A DNA stretch of 64,000 nt from the NCBI RefSeq assembly GCF_040760075.1, contig NZ_CP142884.1, forward strand, positions 2,604,001 to 2,668,000. The letters run 5' to 3'. The translations under genes were made by a program, and so were the position numbers. Under the pieces are notes generated by a model that saw nothing but the letters and a program-made list of their open reading frames with translations, did not search any database and was not told the origin of the DNA. Origin of the DNA: Sphingobacterium sp. R2. GTDB lineage: Bacteria > Bacteroidota > Bacteroidia > Sphingobacteriales > Sphingobacteriaceae. Shown here one piece after another: positions 40,357 through 50,736 of the stretch. The first letter of the stretch is position 1. Each line of letters opens with the position of its first letter.

Positions 40357-43300
40357 TAGCGGACAATTAAAAAAGTGATTAATTGAAAATCTTCCAATCC
40401 CTTTATTTTATCCATCAATGTAGTGGTGCCGCCTGATCGGAATAGACTATGTATTTCTTTTTCTTCTTCTGCTTGGATAATGGAGCTGATACAATCTTTT
40501 AATAAGCTTGAATAGTCATCCATGCGGTGGTATTCATCTGTCTCTTCATTCAATTCTTTACAAAGATCGGTTATCGGTTCCGTTTTACCTTTGCATAGCT
40601 TGCGCATGGCATCGAGTATCTTTTTAGATTCTACGTGCCTCAGATGAAGTAGTCCATCCGAACAGATATATACCAGGTAGTATGGATGTAAACGATTAGC
40701 TTTATTGATGTTGACCGACGAATTTATATTCTTCAGGACAAATATGGTACCTGCCGGCAACATGTCATCAGAAGGAACAATAGCATGTAGTCCTTCGGGA
40801 ATATGATCTAATGTTCCATACAGTTTAAAATAATTGGAAAGATCCACCCGAAAATCGTTTAATCCAAGATCTGTTATATCTACGCCCTCTCGAAGATCTT
40901 CGAGATCAATTACTTCATCTTTCAGCTTTTGAAGCTGTATCTTTCTGTACTCTAGATCTTGCTCTCTAGCGTTCAAGATGTTGTCATCTCCCGTACTGGA
41001 CATATTCGAAATCAGCATACGGCTCTCTACTTTTTGCTTTAGATTGATATAGGCGTCCAGCGTCACATCTGGCCAAAAATTGACAAGTGTTATCGTATCA
41101 TTTTTAGATCCAATACGATCGATCCGGCCAAATCGTTGAATGATACGCACTGGATTCCAATGAATGTCATAGTTGACTAGATAATCACAGTCCTGTAGGT
41201 TTTGTCCCTCCGAAATGCAGTCTGTTGCAATCAGAATGTCAATCTCTTCATTTATCTGTGGATATAACTGAGATTTTCCTTTTGATATCGGAGAAAAGCA
41301 AGTGAGTAATGGATTCAAATCCGAAGGTATAGTTTTTGCTGAACTGATTTTTCTCGATCCAGTAATGAGCGTTGTATTGATGCCATATTTATTTTTAAAA
41401 TGAGTTTCAATATGCTCGTACAGATAATTTGCTGTATCTGCAAAAGCGGTAAAGACAATCGCTTTTTTATTCTGACCATTAAAAGGATGGTTTATTTTTC
41501 CTTCTAATAATTCAAGAAGCTGACGAAGTTTGTAATCGTTATTTCCACGGACAAGCTCAATGCTATCCCAAATACTGCGTAGTAGCTTTAGATCATCCTG
41601 CAAATCTTCTTGCCAACGATAAACATCTATGTCGGCAACATGGACTTTGATTTTTTTACCAATAAAGTATTCCTCATCACCCCAATCGGAGTCCCAGTCA
41701 AAATTTTCATCTTCAATTCTTGCCTGCATACTTTCATCATCTAATTTTACACCATTTTTGATAGTCTTTTGTGTTTTCTCAATTAAACCGATAATACCTT
41801 GAAGCGTGATACGGAATGAATCAACAGAGCTCTCTAGCCGCTTTAAAAGGTTAATACGCATGAGAATACGTAAGCTATTGTCCCGATCTTTTTGTGATAA
41901 TTTGCTCGCTCCCGCACGAACTTCCTTATCGTACAGGGATCGATAATAATCCAACTTGCTGTCGAGAATGTAATTCAATGGCGTGTAGACCGAAAGATTT
42001 AATAGTGTCAGACTTTCTGCTATTTGCACGTAGGTGATATGTCCATCCTCCGTTAAAGGGCTTTGAATTGCGAGTGGCTCATTTCGCTTCGGAAACTTAC
42101 CGATAGCACTGATGTCGTAATAGGTAGTAATGTGCTTTCTCGATCGTGCGATGGTTAATGAATCCAATATTTCGAAGAAATCAAAGTCAAGCATCTCCAA
42201 TAGATTTTCAGTTGTACGATATGTCGTATCGTATTTACTCCAGGTATTGAAAGCTTGTTGTGCTTTTCTGAAAACCTGCTCTATGGAGCTTTTGGTATCC
42301 AATTTTTGATCTATAATGGCGGCTTCCCCCTCGTACGCCAATGCTAATTGATTCCGTAAGTCCGCAAAACGGTTGTTGACAGGTGTTGCGGACAACATAA
42401 GGACCTTTGTCTCGATTCCTTCCTTAATCACTTTACGCAATAGTTTCTGATATCGATTTTCCCGGTCTGAATATGGATTGTTATTTCTGAAATTATGAGA
42501 TTCGTCAATGACCACCAAACCATAATTCCCCCAATTGACATTTTCCAAACTTCTACCGTTGCTCATACCTTGGTCGCGACTGAGATCTGTATGAAATAAT
42601 ACATCATACCGGAAGCGGTCCGCTGCCAAAAAATTGTTCTTGTCATTATGACGGTAGACATTCCAGTTCGCTTCTAATTTTTTTGGACACAATACCAGAA
42701 CATCCTTATTCCGCATTTCGTAGTATTTGATCACCCCTAAAGCAGAGAAGGTTTTGCCCAAGCCTACACTATCCGCTAAAATGCAGCCGCTATATTTTTC
42801 AAGCTTGTTAATGGCACCTATTACAGCATCACGTTGAAAATTGTAGAGCTTGCTCCATATTAACGTATCTTTAAAACCAATTTGATCATTAGGCAATGTA
42901 TTCAAGGAAAGGTCTTCAAGAAAATCATTAAAAATATTGTATAGCGTAATGAAATAGATAAACTCGGGACTGTTCTCTTTATAAGCTGTCTCAAAATAGC
43001 TTTGCACTTGCTCGGTTACTTCTTTTAGATCTTCTTCGTTTTTCCACACCTGATCAAACCATTCCAGATAAGCTTCACTATCTGGATAGTTTGTTTTTTG
43101 AATCAGGGTAGGGAAGCCTTTTTTATGTGTAAATCCTAAATCGGCAGTCGTAAAGCCTCCAATATGGGCATAATTGACTGAATTCTCTGCACTGTTCTTC
43201 ACATGTATCATTCCATGTAAGGGTTGATGAAAATGCCGATTCGACTTAAACCGAACCTTGTCTTTTACCCATTTTGAACATTCCCGTGCAATAGCACGTT

Positions 43301-43589
43301 GATTAAGCTGATTCTTGAGCCGAAGTTCAAATTCTCCACCACAAAGGTTAGCCTCTTTGTGTAGATGGGGGATGAAAAACTTGGGGACTTCTTTCTTTAA
43401 GTTTTCTTCTACGAATGTAGGCGAACTGAATATAAAGCGAAGCTCATCGATTTCGCCCAGTTCATTGCGAAGCGCTTCAAAGGCATAGATAGAGAAAGAA
43501 GAGGCGGCTATGCTTAACCTACTTCCTCGTTGAATCTGTTGCCGTAGGTCGTCACCAAGGCGTTTGTTGATATTATCGATGAGTTGCAT
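40356..43589 (-). CDS. SNF2-type helicase with N-terminal PLD-like domain
   Basis: 1077 residues. The N-terminus (about 1-180) shows a phospholipase-D-like nuclease pattern: HGMIHVKNS, AHIGGFTTADLGF (the H-x-K and G-S/G-x-T elements). The SNF2 motor starts near 250: NFQRDAV, LADSVGLGKT (motif I, 271-280), VVIDESHNFRN (motif II), LMLSATPVNN (III). The helicase C part has KAIVFTAFADT, ATDCISEGQNLQDCDYLVNY and QRFGRIDRIGS (VI). Such enzymes translocate on DNA and can remodel or cleave it. It sits 3 nt after res, within a five-gene unit, so the classical type III system has gained a second motor here. Confidence 0.9.
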   Translation of the reverse strand: MQLIDNINKRLGDDLRQQIQRGSRLSIAASSFSIYAFEALRNELGEIDELRFIFSSPTFVEENLKKEVPKFFIPHLHKEANLCGGEFELRLKNQLNQRAIARECSKWVKDKVRFKSNRHFHQPLHGMIHVKNSAENSVNYAHIGGFTTADLGFTHKKGFPTLIQKTNYPDSEAYLEWFDQVWKNEEDLKEVTEQVQSYFETAYKENSPEFIYFITLYNIFNDFLEDLSLNTLPNDQIGFKDTLIWSKLYNFQRDAVIGAINKLEKYSGCILADSVGLGKTFSALGVIKYYEMRNKDVLVLCPKKLEANWNVYRHNDKNNFLAADRFRYDVLFHTDLSRDQGMSNGRSLENVNWGNYGLVVIDESHNFRNNNPYSDRENRYQKLLRKVIKEGIETKVLMLSATPVNNRFADLRNQLALAYEGEAAIIDQKLDTKSSIEQVFRKAQQAFNTWSKYDTTYRTTENLLEMLDFDFFEILDSLTIARSRKHITTYYDISAIGKFPKRNEPLAIQSPLTEDGHITYVQIAESLTLLNLSVYTPLNYILDSKLDYYRSLYDKEVRAGASKLSQKDRDNSLRILMRINLLKRLESSVDSFRITLQGIIGLIEKTQKTIKNGVKLDDESMQARIEDENFDWDSDWGDEEYFIGKKIKVHVADIDVYRWQEDLQDDLKLLRSIWDSIELVRGNNDYKLRQLLELLEGKINHPFNGQNKKAIVFTAFADTANYLYEHIETHFKNKYGINTTLITGSRKISSAKTIPSDLNPLLTCFSPISKGKSQLYPQINEEIDILIATDCISEGQNLQDCDYLVNYDIHWNPVRIIQRFGRIDRIGSKNDTITLVNFWPDVTLDAYINLKQKVESRMLISNMSSTGDDNILNAREQDLEYRKIQLQKLKDEVIDLEDLREGVDITDLGLNDFRVDLSNYFKLYGTLDHIPEGLHAIVPSDDMLPAGTIFVLKNINSSVNINKANRLHPYYLVYICSDGLLHLRHVESKKILDAMRKLCKGKTEPITDLCKELNEETDEYHRMDDYSSLLKDCISSIIQAEEEKEIHSLFRSGGTTTLMDKIKGLEDFQLITFLIVR

Positions 43590-43592
43590 AGG

Positions 43593-46500
43593 CTATATAA
43601 CCTGAACTATGTCCAACAATTTACCGTAATTACTTATTGTATCGAATTTCACAACACCGCCACTGATCTCTTTAAAGTGTTCCTGGGCGCAATGAATCTT
43701 AAGCTTTTCGATTTCGCGCAAATCCATATCCGAATCAGAACCCTTGGTTTCAGCAACAAAGTAAATATGGCGTACCTTGCCTTTATCAAATACGATTGCC
43801 CAGTCCGGACTGTAATTTGATACCGGCGTAGAGATATAAAAACTCTTGGGCAATTTAGCATACACAACTACTTCTAAGCTGTTTTCCAAAGCTTCTGCAA
43901 AATCGGCTTCTATTTTAGAGTCCGAAGTCAGGTAATCATAAATATGTTTCTTCAGAAGATCCGAATTTCGCAAAGCAGACTTATCATTTGTAAATACTGT
44001 TTTCGCATCATGCCTATCCTCTATTTTATGATACACGATATTATTGATGATCAACTTAGCCTTTGCCTCATTGATCAATTTGCTGCATTTCGCAATGAAT
44101 TCCTCCGGGTTTCGGCGGAGCATCAGAAATTTTTCCTCGTGGATAGATTTAAGGATATCCACTATGGTACGCCGTGTAAGATTTGTTTTTTGCTCGATCT
44201 CACCAACAATGTCATACAGCGCGTTTGTATACAAGTTATTATCTAACTTCATATATTGCCGTTTTGATTCACGGATTAATAATCCTTGCGCCATTTGTTC
44301 TTTGGTGCCATCTTCCAGTTCTCCGGTTTTCACTTCATACATTCGCGTGCTAATATGCAATTTGGCGTTTATCAGTGTTTTACTTTCGTAAACTAATCTC
44401 TCTGTATCAAAGCGAACTTCGTAGACTGTTTTGAGATTAATTTTATCCCAAAGCGCCTGAAACTCTTTCTTTTTGAAATTCGGGTTGGTCTGCAAAACGA
44501 TCGTCTGCCGTTCGTCTTCAGGTTTGAAGGACTCTCCTGTATAAATTGATTGGAGCAATTGGATAATCGATTTTCGATAGGACTCCAGTTGCTCTGGTAA
44601 TGGTATTTTGCCTTGTTCAATCAGTTCTTGTCCTTCAGCGGTAATCTTATCATCTACATCAATCACATCGTGCTTATAAAGTAGTTTGTTGAGCTTTTTT
44701 CCGTCATCTTCAGTCAATCGCCGCGATTCACCTTGTTCATTGATGACCACCTTACCAACGAAATACTCTATTTCAGCTTTTTGTAGACGATCAGCCAGTG
44801 TAGCTGCTATCTCAGTTTGTAGGCCTTTAGCAAAGGCTTCATAGCTTTCCGAAGCAACAACGGTTAGTTTGTTGACCTCATGAACTTGCTCACCAATAAG
44901 TTCAAAGTCCTGGCGCACTCCACGTTTATCCACACACAAACGCATACCCCGTCCAACTTCTTGTCTACGCCTGGTTTGGCTTCCGGTTTCTGCACTCTTT
45001 AGAGCGCATATCTGGAAGACATTGGGATTATCCCAACCTTCTTTCAATGCGGAGTGGGAAAAAATAAAGCGCGTGGGTTCCTCAAAACTGAGTAAACGCT
45101 CTTTGTCCTTCATGATCAGATCGTAAGCTGATATATCGTCAGAATCTTCTTTGCCACGTTTTAGTGATGGGTCTATAGATTTTCCTTTCTTATCTATGGA
45201 GAAGTAGCCCTCATGTATCTTGCCTGCATCATCACGCTGTAGATAATCAAAATAGTTGGGTGGCATATAGCCTTTGTGTGCCTGACTTGGATCGGTATCT
45301 TTTAGGTAGTCATTATAATCTTGCTGGAATAGGTCCAAAAAGTCATTACGTACCTTATTATATTCCTCCTCAAATATTTGGGCATATTCACCAAGTTCTT
45401 TTTCACCATTGCCATCGTATATACGATATTTCTCCACCGAATCGATGAAGAATAAGCTCAATACTTTAATTCCCTTATCAAAAAGTTGTTTTTCTTTTTG
45501 AAGATGCGATAAGATCGTTTCCCTAATTTGTACCCTGCGGAATGCCAATTCATCTTTGTCGTTCACGATATCTCCGGGATAAATATCCTCACCATTGACG
45601 ACTATTTTATTGAGATACCCGTTTACCTCTGTAATAGTATGATTTTTATAGACGGGAAGGTTACCAGATAGTTCGTAAAGATTAGCACCTTCGGCTAATT
45701 TTCTGCGAACTTTTTTCACTCCATCTCCTGACCGTTCTTCAAACTCTACTACCGCAAATGGCGGCTTCGTTGTACTCAGGCTAATTTGTTCGAGATAGAG
45801 GTAGCCCGTTGTGCCCGTCGAACCTTTTAGGTTAATTCCTTTCACCTGGATTTTTTTGACCAACTTTTGGTGGTAAGCATCGAGAGCATCTAGCCGAAAT
45901 ACCTTATTATATTCTACCTTGTGCGTAGCCGAATAGCGTAAGGTAAATAGCGGATTGAAATCTTGCATGCTTTTCAGTGTTTTTTCCCCATCTACGGATT
46001 GAGGTTCGTCAATGATCAAGATTGGATTTGTCTGCGCAAGGATATCGATAGGCTTACGCGTTCCGAATTGATCAAGCTCCATATAGATACGCCGTGCATC
46101 CGCACCACTAGCGTTGAAGGCCTGCGTGTTAATAATCATAACTGATATGCGGTTGTCGGAAGCAAAACTCTCTATATCTTGTGGTCTACCGGAATTATAG
46201 ATAAATGGATTGATCTTATGTCCGTACAGCTCTTGGAAATGATCCTGCGTCACCTGAAACGATTTATACACACCTTCACGGATAGCAATGCTTGGCACGA
46301 TTACAATAAACTTACTCCATCCATAATGTCTGTTTAGCTCATACATGGTACGGATATAGGTATAAGTCTTACCTGTACCCGTTTCCATTTCTATGGTCAG
46401 GTTATAGCCAAGCTTCACACCTTTAGGACGTTCAATGCTTTGGCTTTTGCTCAGTCCCTGTCCCCGCTGTACCTCCTGTATATTTTCGAGAATCTGATTA

Positions 46501-46727
46501 TCTACTACCTGAATTAGGCTATTTCGATAACCAATATCTTCTAGAATTTCATGGTCAAAGGCCGAAGTCTGTATAGCACCGCTGGCAGCCTGTTTTGCTT
46601 TTCGGATAAGCTCTCGACTCCGCTCAAGGGTAAATCGATTCGTTTTCAACGGTTGTCCTTGAAAACAATCGACCACGGTTTTGGCCGCCTGAATCTGAAA
46701 GTCCTGTTCTTTAAATTGTAATTTCAT
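43593..46727 (-). CDS. res: Type III restriction enzyme, Res subunit
   Basis: 1044 residues. Helicase superfamily 2: Walker A METGTGKTYTYI (114-125), motif II LIIDEPQSVDG (DEPQ, as is usual in Res), motif VI RRRQEVGRGMRLCVD. The C-terminal endonuclease domain has YSPDWAIVFDKG and YFVAETKGSD, the PD...ExK active site. With Mod it would cut DNA after ATP-driven long-distance communication between head-to-head unmethylated sites. All key residues are present. Confidence 0.95.
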   Translation of the reverse strand: MKLQFKEQDFQIQAAKTVVDCFQGQPLKTNRFTLERSRELIRKAKQAASGAIQTSAFDHEILEDIGYRNSLIQVVDNQILENIQEVQRGQGLSKSQSIERPKGVKLGYNLTIEMETGTGKTYTYIRTMYELNRHYGWSKFIVIVPSIAIREGVYKSFQVTQDHFQELYGHKINPFIYNSGRPQDIESFASDNRISVMIINTQAFNASGADARRIYMELDQFGTRKPIDILAQTNPILIIDEPQSVDGEKTLKSMQDFNPLFTLRYSATHKVEYNKVFRLDALDAYHQKLVKKIQVKGINLKGSTGTTGYLYLEQISLSTTKPPFAVVEFEERSGDGVKKVRRKLAEGANLYELSGNLPVYKNHTITEVNGYLNKIVVNGEDIYPGDIVNDKDELAFRRVQIRETILSHLQKEKQLFDKGIKVLSLFFIDSVEKYRIYDGNGEKELGEYAQIFEEEYNKVRNDFLDLFQQDYNDYLKDTDPSQAHKGYMPPNYFDYLQRDDAGKIHEGYFSIDKKGKSIDPSLKRGKEDSDDISAYDLIMKDKERLLSFEEPTRFIFSHSALKEGWDNPNVFQICALKSAETGSQTRRRQEVGRGMRLCVDKRGVRQDFELIGEQVHEVNKLTVVASESYEAFAKGLQTEIAATLADRLQKAEIEYFVGKVVINEQGESRRLTEDDGKKLNKLLYKHDVIDVDDKITAEGQELIEQGKIPLPEQLESYRKSIIQLLQSIYTGESFKPEDERQTIVLQTNPNFKKKEFQALWDKINLKTVYEVRFDTERLVYESKTLINAKLHISTRMYEVKTGELEDGTKEQMAQGLLIRESKRQYMKLDNNLYTNALYDIVGEIEQKTNLTRRTIVDILKSIHEEKFLMLRRNPEEFIAKCSKLINEAKAKLIINNIVYHKIEDRHDAKTVFTNDKSALRNSDLLKKHIYDYLTSDSKIEADFAEALENSLEVVVYAKLPKSFYISTPVSNYSPDWAIVFDKGKVRHIYFVAETKGSDSDMDLREIEKLKIHCAQEHFKEISGGVVKFDTISNYGKLLDIVQVI

Positions 46728-46735
46728 GTTTCAGC

Positions 46736-48670
46736 TTATTTTTTGGCGGCACGGTAAGCCTGTTTGAAATGATTTGGCATGTCTGGGATTGTGTATTCCA
46801 GTATTCCTTTCTCACGAAGGGGTTTTATAAAATTAGACAAGAGGTATTTTTCTGTTTTGTTGAGTATTGTAGAAAGCTCATGTAGCTGAAAACTATCTGT
46901 CTCACAAAGTCGGTAAATAAAATCTGCTAACAAGGTTTTGTCTTGTATTCGCTTTCTATACAATGGTATTTCATTTATCAGTTCTTGAGGCAGGCGCTTT
47001 AAAATATCCTCAGATATTGTACCTTCAACATTACGAGGTAGTTCACTAACAGCTAGAGGTAGTTCACTATCAGCTACAGGTGGTTCAATATCAGCTACAG
47101 CTGGTTCACTATCTTCGAGAATTTGTATTTCAATATCATCAACTGGTGCACTAACGCTTACAGGTGGTTTACTATCTTCTGCTCCATCTCCGGCAATAAA
47201 GTTTTTACCGACAACATAATAGGTAGCTCTACCTTTACCTTTTTGAATTAGTAATTCTTTAATACGCATATCCCTAAGATCACTACTGGCTTTGAGAATA
47301 TCTACACCGTTAAGCTGTCTATACGAAGAATTATCTATAGCACCGACTTCACGAGTAAAAATTAACGCACGTTTCTGATCTTCATTTAGCGAATAATTTT
47401 CAAAAGTCGACAGCCATTGTACATCATCCACTCCCAAAAAGTGATGAAGAAGTAAACGTACGGTAAATTGGTTACGACCATGATCACTTTCGAATGTCGG
47501 CGGTAAAAGGTTTGCTTTTTCCATCAAAGCCCTCATCGTACGTATTCCCGAACCTTTGGTCTCCGCCAAGTTAGTTTCATGGAATACAGCTGCAATAAAT
47601 GGGTTTCGGCTCTTCGAGCCCGGTTCTCCCAAATTATCCTCCGGTTTTAAGGAAAAGCCAGGGTTCTTAATCTCGATGCGGTTACCATAGCGGATAATCT
47701 GTATAGGTTGGTTCTCCCGATAAGTTCTATGGATCAATGCGTTGACAATAGCCTCACGAAGGACACGAGTAGGCAGTCCATTACTTTCGGCTTGTAGTTC
47801 GCCTTCAGGAAGAATAAAGCCTTTAGGAAGGTCATCCGTAATCTGACTAAAGACACGTTGCACCATCTCTAAAAGCGAACCACGCATGTCAATAGTGGTA
47901 AACCTATTTTCGGGATCTTCCATCCATTCATTACCCGGAACCCGTATATAATCCACACGGACCATAGGCAACAGCCGGCGATGTGCTACTCGTTTTCCAA
48001 AAATCAGTAAGCCTGCGTATGTCAGTTGGATTTCTCCTTTTTCTTTTCGGATGCACCCTAATGAATAGAGTAAATCTTCGTCATTGTACTGCAGTTCTTC
48101 CGCAAAAGAATTTACCTTACTACGAAGCTGTCTATATAATGCAAGAGCTTCTTCACTAATATCATCGAGAGAAGAACCGCCTACCAAAGTACTATCAAAA
48201 CTATCTTCTTTATTAAAGAATACAAACAGATCATCGTCTGTACAGCGTTGGTCTGAAGATCCTATACGGCGATAAGCTCCGTGAGGTAACTTCTCACTTT
48301 TAAAATAGATTGGTTTCTGTCCATTCGGAAGCTCTGGCACATAAGCTACGATAACATTTTTTCCGTCGACAGATTCGACATGTATAATAGGGCGAATGGA
48401 TTGGTTAAACATCGACGCACACTGCGAGCTCAGGTCAAGCTGTATTTTATCTGACTGTTCTACCCCAGAGGCATAGTAAGTTGGGAATAAAGATAACTCT
48501 TCCTTTTCTACACCAAACAAGATGTAACCACCTCCCAGACCTGGTTCGTTGGAGAAGGCACACACGCTTTCCAATATGGATCGATCAATAGCACTTCCGC
48601 GCTTAGCTTCTATCCAATTACATTCATCGGTGTGATTGAGCTGTTGAATTAATTCTGCTGCATTTTTCAT
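46736..48670 (-). CDS. AlbA_2/Schlafen-like protein with HATPase_c_4 domain
   Basis: 644 residues. The N-terminal AlbA_2 domain has ECNWIEAKRGSAI, VCAFSNEPGLGGGYILFGVE and RIGSSDQRCTDDDLF. The middle region LREAIVNALIHRTYRENQPI, IRYGNRIEIKNPGF and ETKGSGIRTMRALMEK is the RecG-like/HATPase_c_4 fold of putative transcriptional regulators. A seven-residue repeat linker (about 517-550) joins a C-terminal winged helix (ELSTILNKTEKYLLSNFIKP). It is inserted between mod and res (one-base overlap with mod, 8-nt gap to res), an unusual place. It may regulate the system or sense its state. Confidence 0.85.
   Translation of the reverse strand: MKNAAELIQQLNHTDECNWIEAKRGSAIDRSILESVCAFSNEPGLGGGYILFGVEKEELSLFPTYYASGVEQSDKIQLDLSSQCASMFNQSIRPIIHVESVDGKNVIVAYVPELPNGQKPIYFKSEKLPHGAYRRIGSSDQRCTDDDLFVFFNKEDSFDSTLVGGSSLDDISEEALALYRQLRSKVNSFAEELQYNDEDLLYSLGCIRKEKGEIQLTYAGLLIFGKRVAHRRLLPMVRVDYIRVPGNEWMEDPENRFTTIDMRGSLLEMVQRVFSQITDDLPKGFILPEGELQAESNGLPTRVLREAIVNALIHRTYRENQPIQIIRYGNRIEIKNPGFSLKPEDNLGEPGSKSRNPFIAAVFHETNLAETKGSGIRTMRALMEKANLLPPTFESDHGRNQFTVRLLLHHFLGVDDVQWLSTFENYSLNEDQKRALIFTREVGAIDNSSYRQLNGVDILKASSDLRDMRIKELLIQKGKGRATYYVVGKNFIAGDGAEDSKPPVSVSAPVDDIEIQILEDSEPAVADIEPPVADSELPLAVSELPRNVEGTISEDILKRLPQELINEIPLYRKRIQDKTLLADFIYRLCETDSFQLHELSTILNKTEKYLLSNFIKPLREKGILEYTIPDMPNHFKQAYRAAKK
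47041..47124 (-). repeat. 21-bp tandem repeat in the linker of the AlbA_2 protein
   Basis: Four successive units, GTTCACTAACAGCTAGAGGT-A, GTTCACTATCAGCTACAGGT-G, GTTCAATATCAGCTACAGCT-G and a diverged fourth, start at 47041, 47062, 47083 and 47104. They encode the heptads SEPAVAD, IEPPVAD, SELPLAV and SELPRNV. Because the unit is a multiple of three, copy number can vary without frameshift. Confidence 0.75.
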
Positions 48671-50532
48671 TAGATCACCTTCATTTCAGTTTCTGGACTC
48701 AATTGCTTCAGCAATTGCTTGACATTGACCTTCGCTGTGTCATCCTTAAATCCGTTATCCCTAAAGACCACACGTAAAGGTTTATCTTTTGCTATTTCTT
48801 TGGCAAATGTCTCATCAAGTCCTTTATCGAAACATGCATATAATGAATCTTCAGCAACGCGGAAAACTTCCTTTCCTACAATTTCCAATCGTTCAATCTT
48901 CAAACTCAATGGAAGTCCCCAGTCGAGCATGACTTGTGCCAGAAGGTCATCTGCTGTTCGGTCAGATTTTACATTATCTGCAAACAAGTCTAGATTCGCT
49001 TGCGTATATTCTTGAGGTTTATAATATACTTCCTGCATATTACTATCATCCAGTCGGTACACACGAAATCCGTAATCTATCTCTGCACCAGTTTCTTCTT
49101 TGATTTTCTTGGCGGCAAGACGAATACGTTCTTTACCTATCTCACAGATGTTTTTGTATCCAGCATTGTAAGCTTCACTTTTTTCATCAGTAGATTCAGG
49201 AAGTTGGACCATAATGTATTTACATTTACCATCGTTTTTTTCAGCATTCATTTTCATTACCGAATGAGCAGTGGTGGCTGAGCCGGAGAAGAAGTCGAGG
49301 ATGATAGAATCTTTATCAGTATTTGCTAATGTTATAAGCCTACTCACTAATCTTTGAGGTTTAGGGCCATCGAAATGTCCTCTCCCTTCAAAGAGTGAAA
49401 CCACCTCTTTAGCTCCTTCTTGACTATGCCCAACATCTTTATAAAATAATATTGAAGTTGGAGCCATACCATCGAACTTTAGATCTGTCAAGAAACGCTT
49501 TATTGACGGCACACTATTTCCATCAGTACCAAACCAAATTCTATTATCACGGAGTCTCTCGAAGAACGCATTCTTCGAGAGCCTCCAGCAGCGCCCTGCT
49601 GGAGGTTCTACAACCCGCCCAGAAGGAGTGGTTATTGGGTAATCGTTATCCGCATTATAGGTTTTAACAGACATATCACTAGGTTTCCATACTCCCCTGG
49701 GGTCATTATCAAAATTTCTATAACGAGCATTTGCTGCATCAGTTCTTTCGATTCGACCTATCTTGAAACTATCAACGGACTTAGCATACATTAAAATATA
49801 GTCATGACTATTCGAAATGAACTTCGCATCGTTTTTTGGTGAATATGCTCTTTCCCATACTAATTCTGCCACAAAATTCCCTTCTCCAAAAATTTCGTCA
49901 CAAATTTTTCTTGAATTATGCACCTCATTATCATCGATAGAGATAAAAATTACACCGTCCTCTTTAAGAAGATTTCGAGCCAATTTCAGCCTTGGGTACA
50001 TCATACTAAGCCAATTGGAATGGTAACGTCCGGCTGTTTCCGGGTTAACGACTAAGCGCTGATTGTACTTATCCTTTTGTCCACTTTCAAAAAGCTCTTC
50101 CTGAGTATCTTTAGCAAAGTTGTCTTTATAGACGAAGTCCTTTCCTGTATTATATGGAGGGTCTATGTAAATCATTTTGATTTTACCAAGGTAACTTTCC
50201 TGTAATAGCTTAAGCACTTCCAGATTGTCGCCCTCAATATAGATGTTTTCGGTATTGTCAAAATCTACCGAATCTTCACGAATAGGACGAAGTGTCTTGG
50301 TTGTTGGCGAGTTTGCAATTACTATCGCTTCTTTCTTCCCTGGCCACTCCAGACGGTAGCGTTCTTTGTTACCTTCCACAACGGCATGACTCAATTCTTG
50401 TCGTAATAAATCAAAGTCTATAGCCTTTCCTGTACCACTTTCAGTCACGCAGTTCGGAAACAACTCCGCTAATTTTTCTATATTCTGATTCACTAAATTT
50501 GCTGATTGCATATCCAATTTGTCTACACTCAT
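48670..50532 (-). CDS. mod: Type III R-M modification subunit, N6-adenine methyltransferase
   Basis: 620 residues. Motif IV IDPPYNTGKDFVY (DPPY at 124-127) comes before motif I SIILDFFSGSATTAHSVMKM, which is the beta-class order typical of Mod. The target-recognition region lies between (about 230-380). It methylates adenine in one strand of an asymmetric site and specifies the site for Res. First large gene of the operon; all motifs intact. Confidence 0.95.
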   Translation of the reverse strand: MSVDKLDMQSANLVNQNIEKLAELFPNCVTESGTGKAIDFDLLRQELSHAVVEGNKERYRLEWPGKKEAIVIANSPTTKTLRPIREDSVDFDNTENIYIEGDNLEVLKLLQESYLGKIKMIYIDPPYNTGKDFVYKDNFAKDTQEELFESGQKDKYNQRLVVNPETAGRYHSNWLSMMYPRLKLARNLLKEDGVIFISIDDNEVHNSRKICDEIFGEGNFVAELVWERAYSPKNDAKFISNSHDYILMYAKSVDSFKIGRIERTDAANARYRNFDNDPRGVWKPSDMSVKTYNADNDYPITTPSGRVVEPPAGRCWRLSKNAFFERLRDNRIWFGTDGNSVPSIKRFLTDLKFDGMAPTSILFYKDVGHSQEGAKEVVSLFEGRGHFDGPKPQRLVSRLITLANTDKDSIILDFFSGSATTAHSVMKMNAEKNDGKCKYIMVQLPESTDEKSEAYNAGYKNICEIGKERIRLAAKKIKEETGAEIDYGFRVYRLDDSNMQEVYYKPQEYTQANLDLFADNVKSDRTADDLLAQVMLDWGLPLSLKIERLEIVGKEVFRVAEDSLYACFDKGLDETFAKEIAKDKPLRVVFRDNGFKDDTAKVNVKQLLKQLSPETEMKVI

Positions 50533-50550
50533 TTCGCTATTCTATTAAGG

Positions 50551-50661
50551 TTATTTAATTGTCTTCAATGCCAGTTCCAATGCTTCCTTTTGATGCGATT
50601 CCGTTTCCACTGTTTTAAGAACACGATCCGCTAGCTTGATTAAAGAAAACATATACACCAT
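50551..50661 (-). CDS. 36-residue ORF upstream of mod
   Basis: MVYMFSLIKLADRVLKTVET and ESHQKEALELALKTIK, an amphipathic helical peptide, ending 18 nt before mod. An in-frame stop lies a few codons upstream of the ATG. It could be a leader peptide, an antitoxin-sized protein, or the tail of a decayed larger gene. It is not recognised. Confidence 0.4.
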   Translation of the reverse strand: MVYMFSLIKLADRVLKTVETESHQKEALELALKTIK

Positions 50662-50736
50662 CTCATCAAATGTGCTGAATTATAGCTTATACTCTCTATT
50701 TAAAAGAATTATTGATACAATCTCATCATCCTTAGG

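Noticed and set aside
39703..50532. DISARM system
   Set aside because: A methylase, SNF2 helicase and PLD-like domain are present, but no DUF1998 (DrmB) protein; mod and res are of type III.
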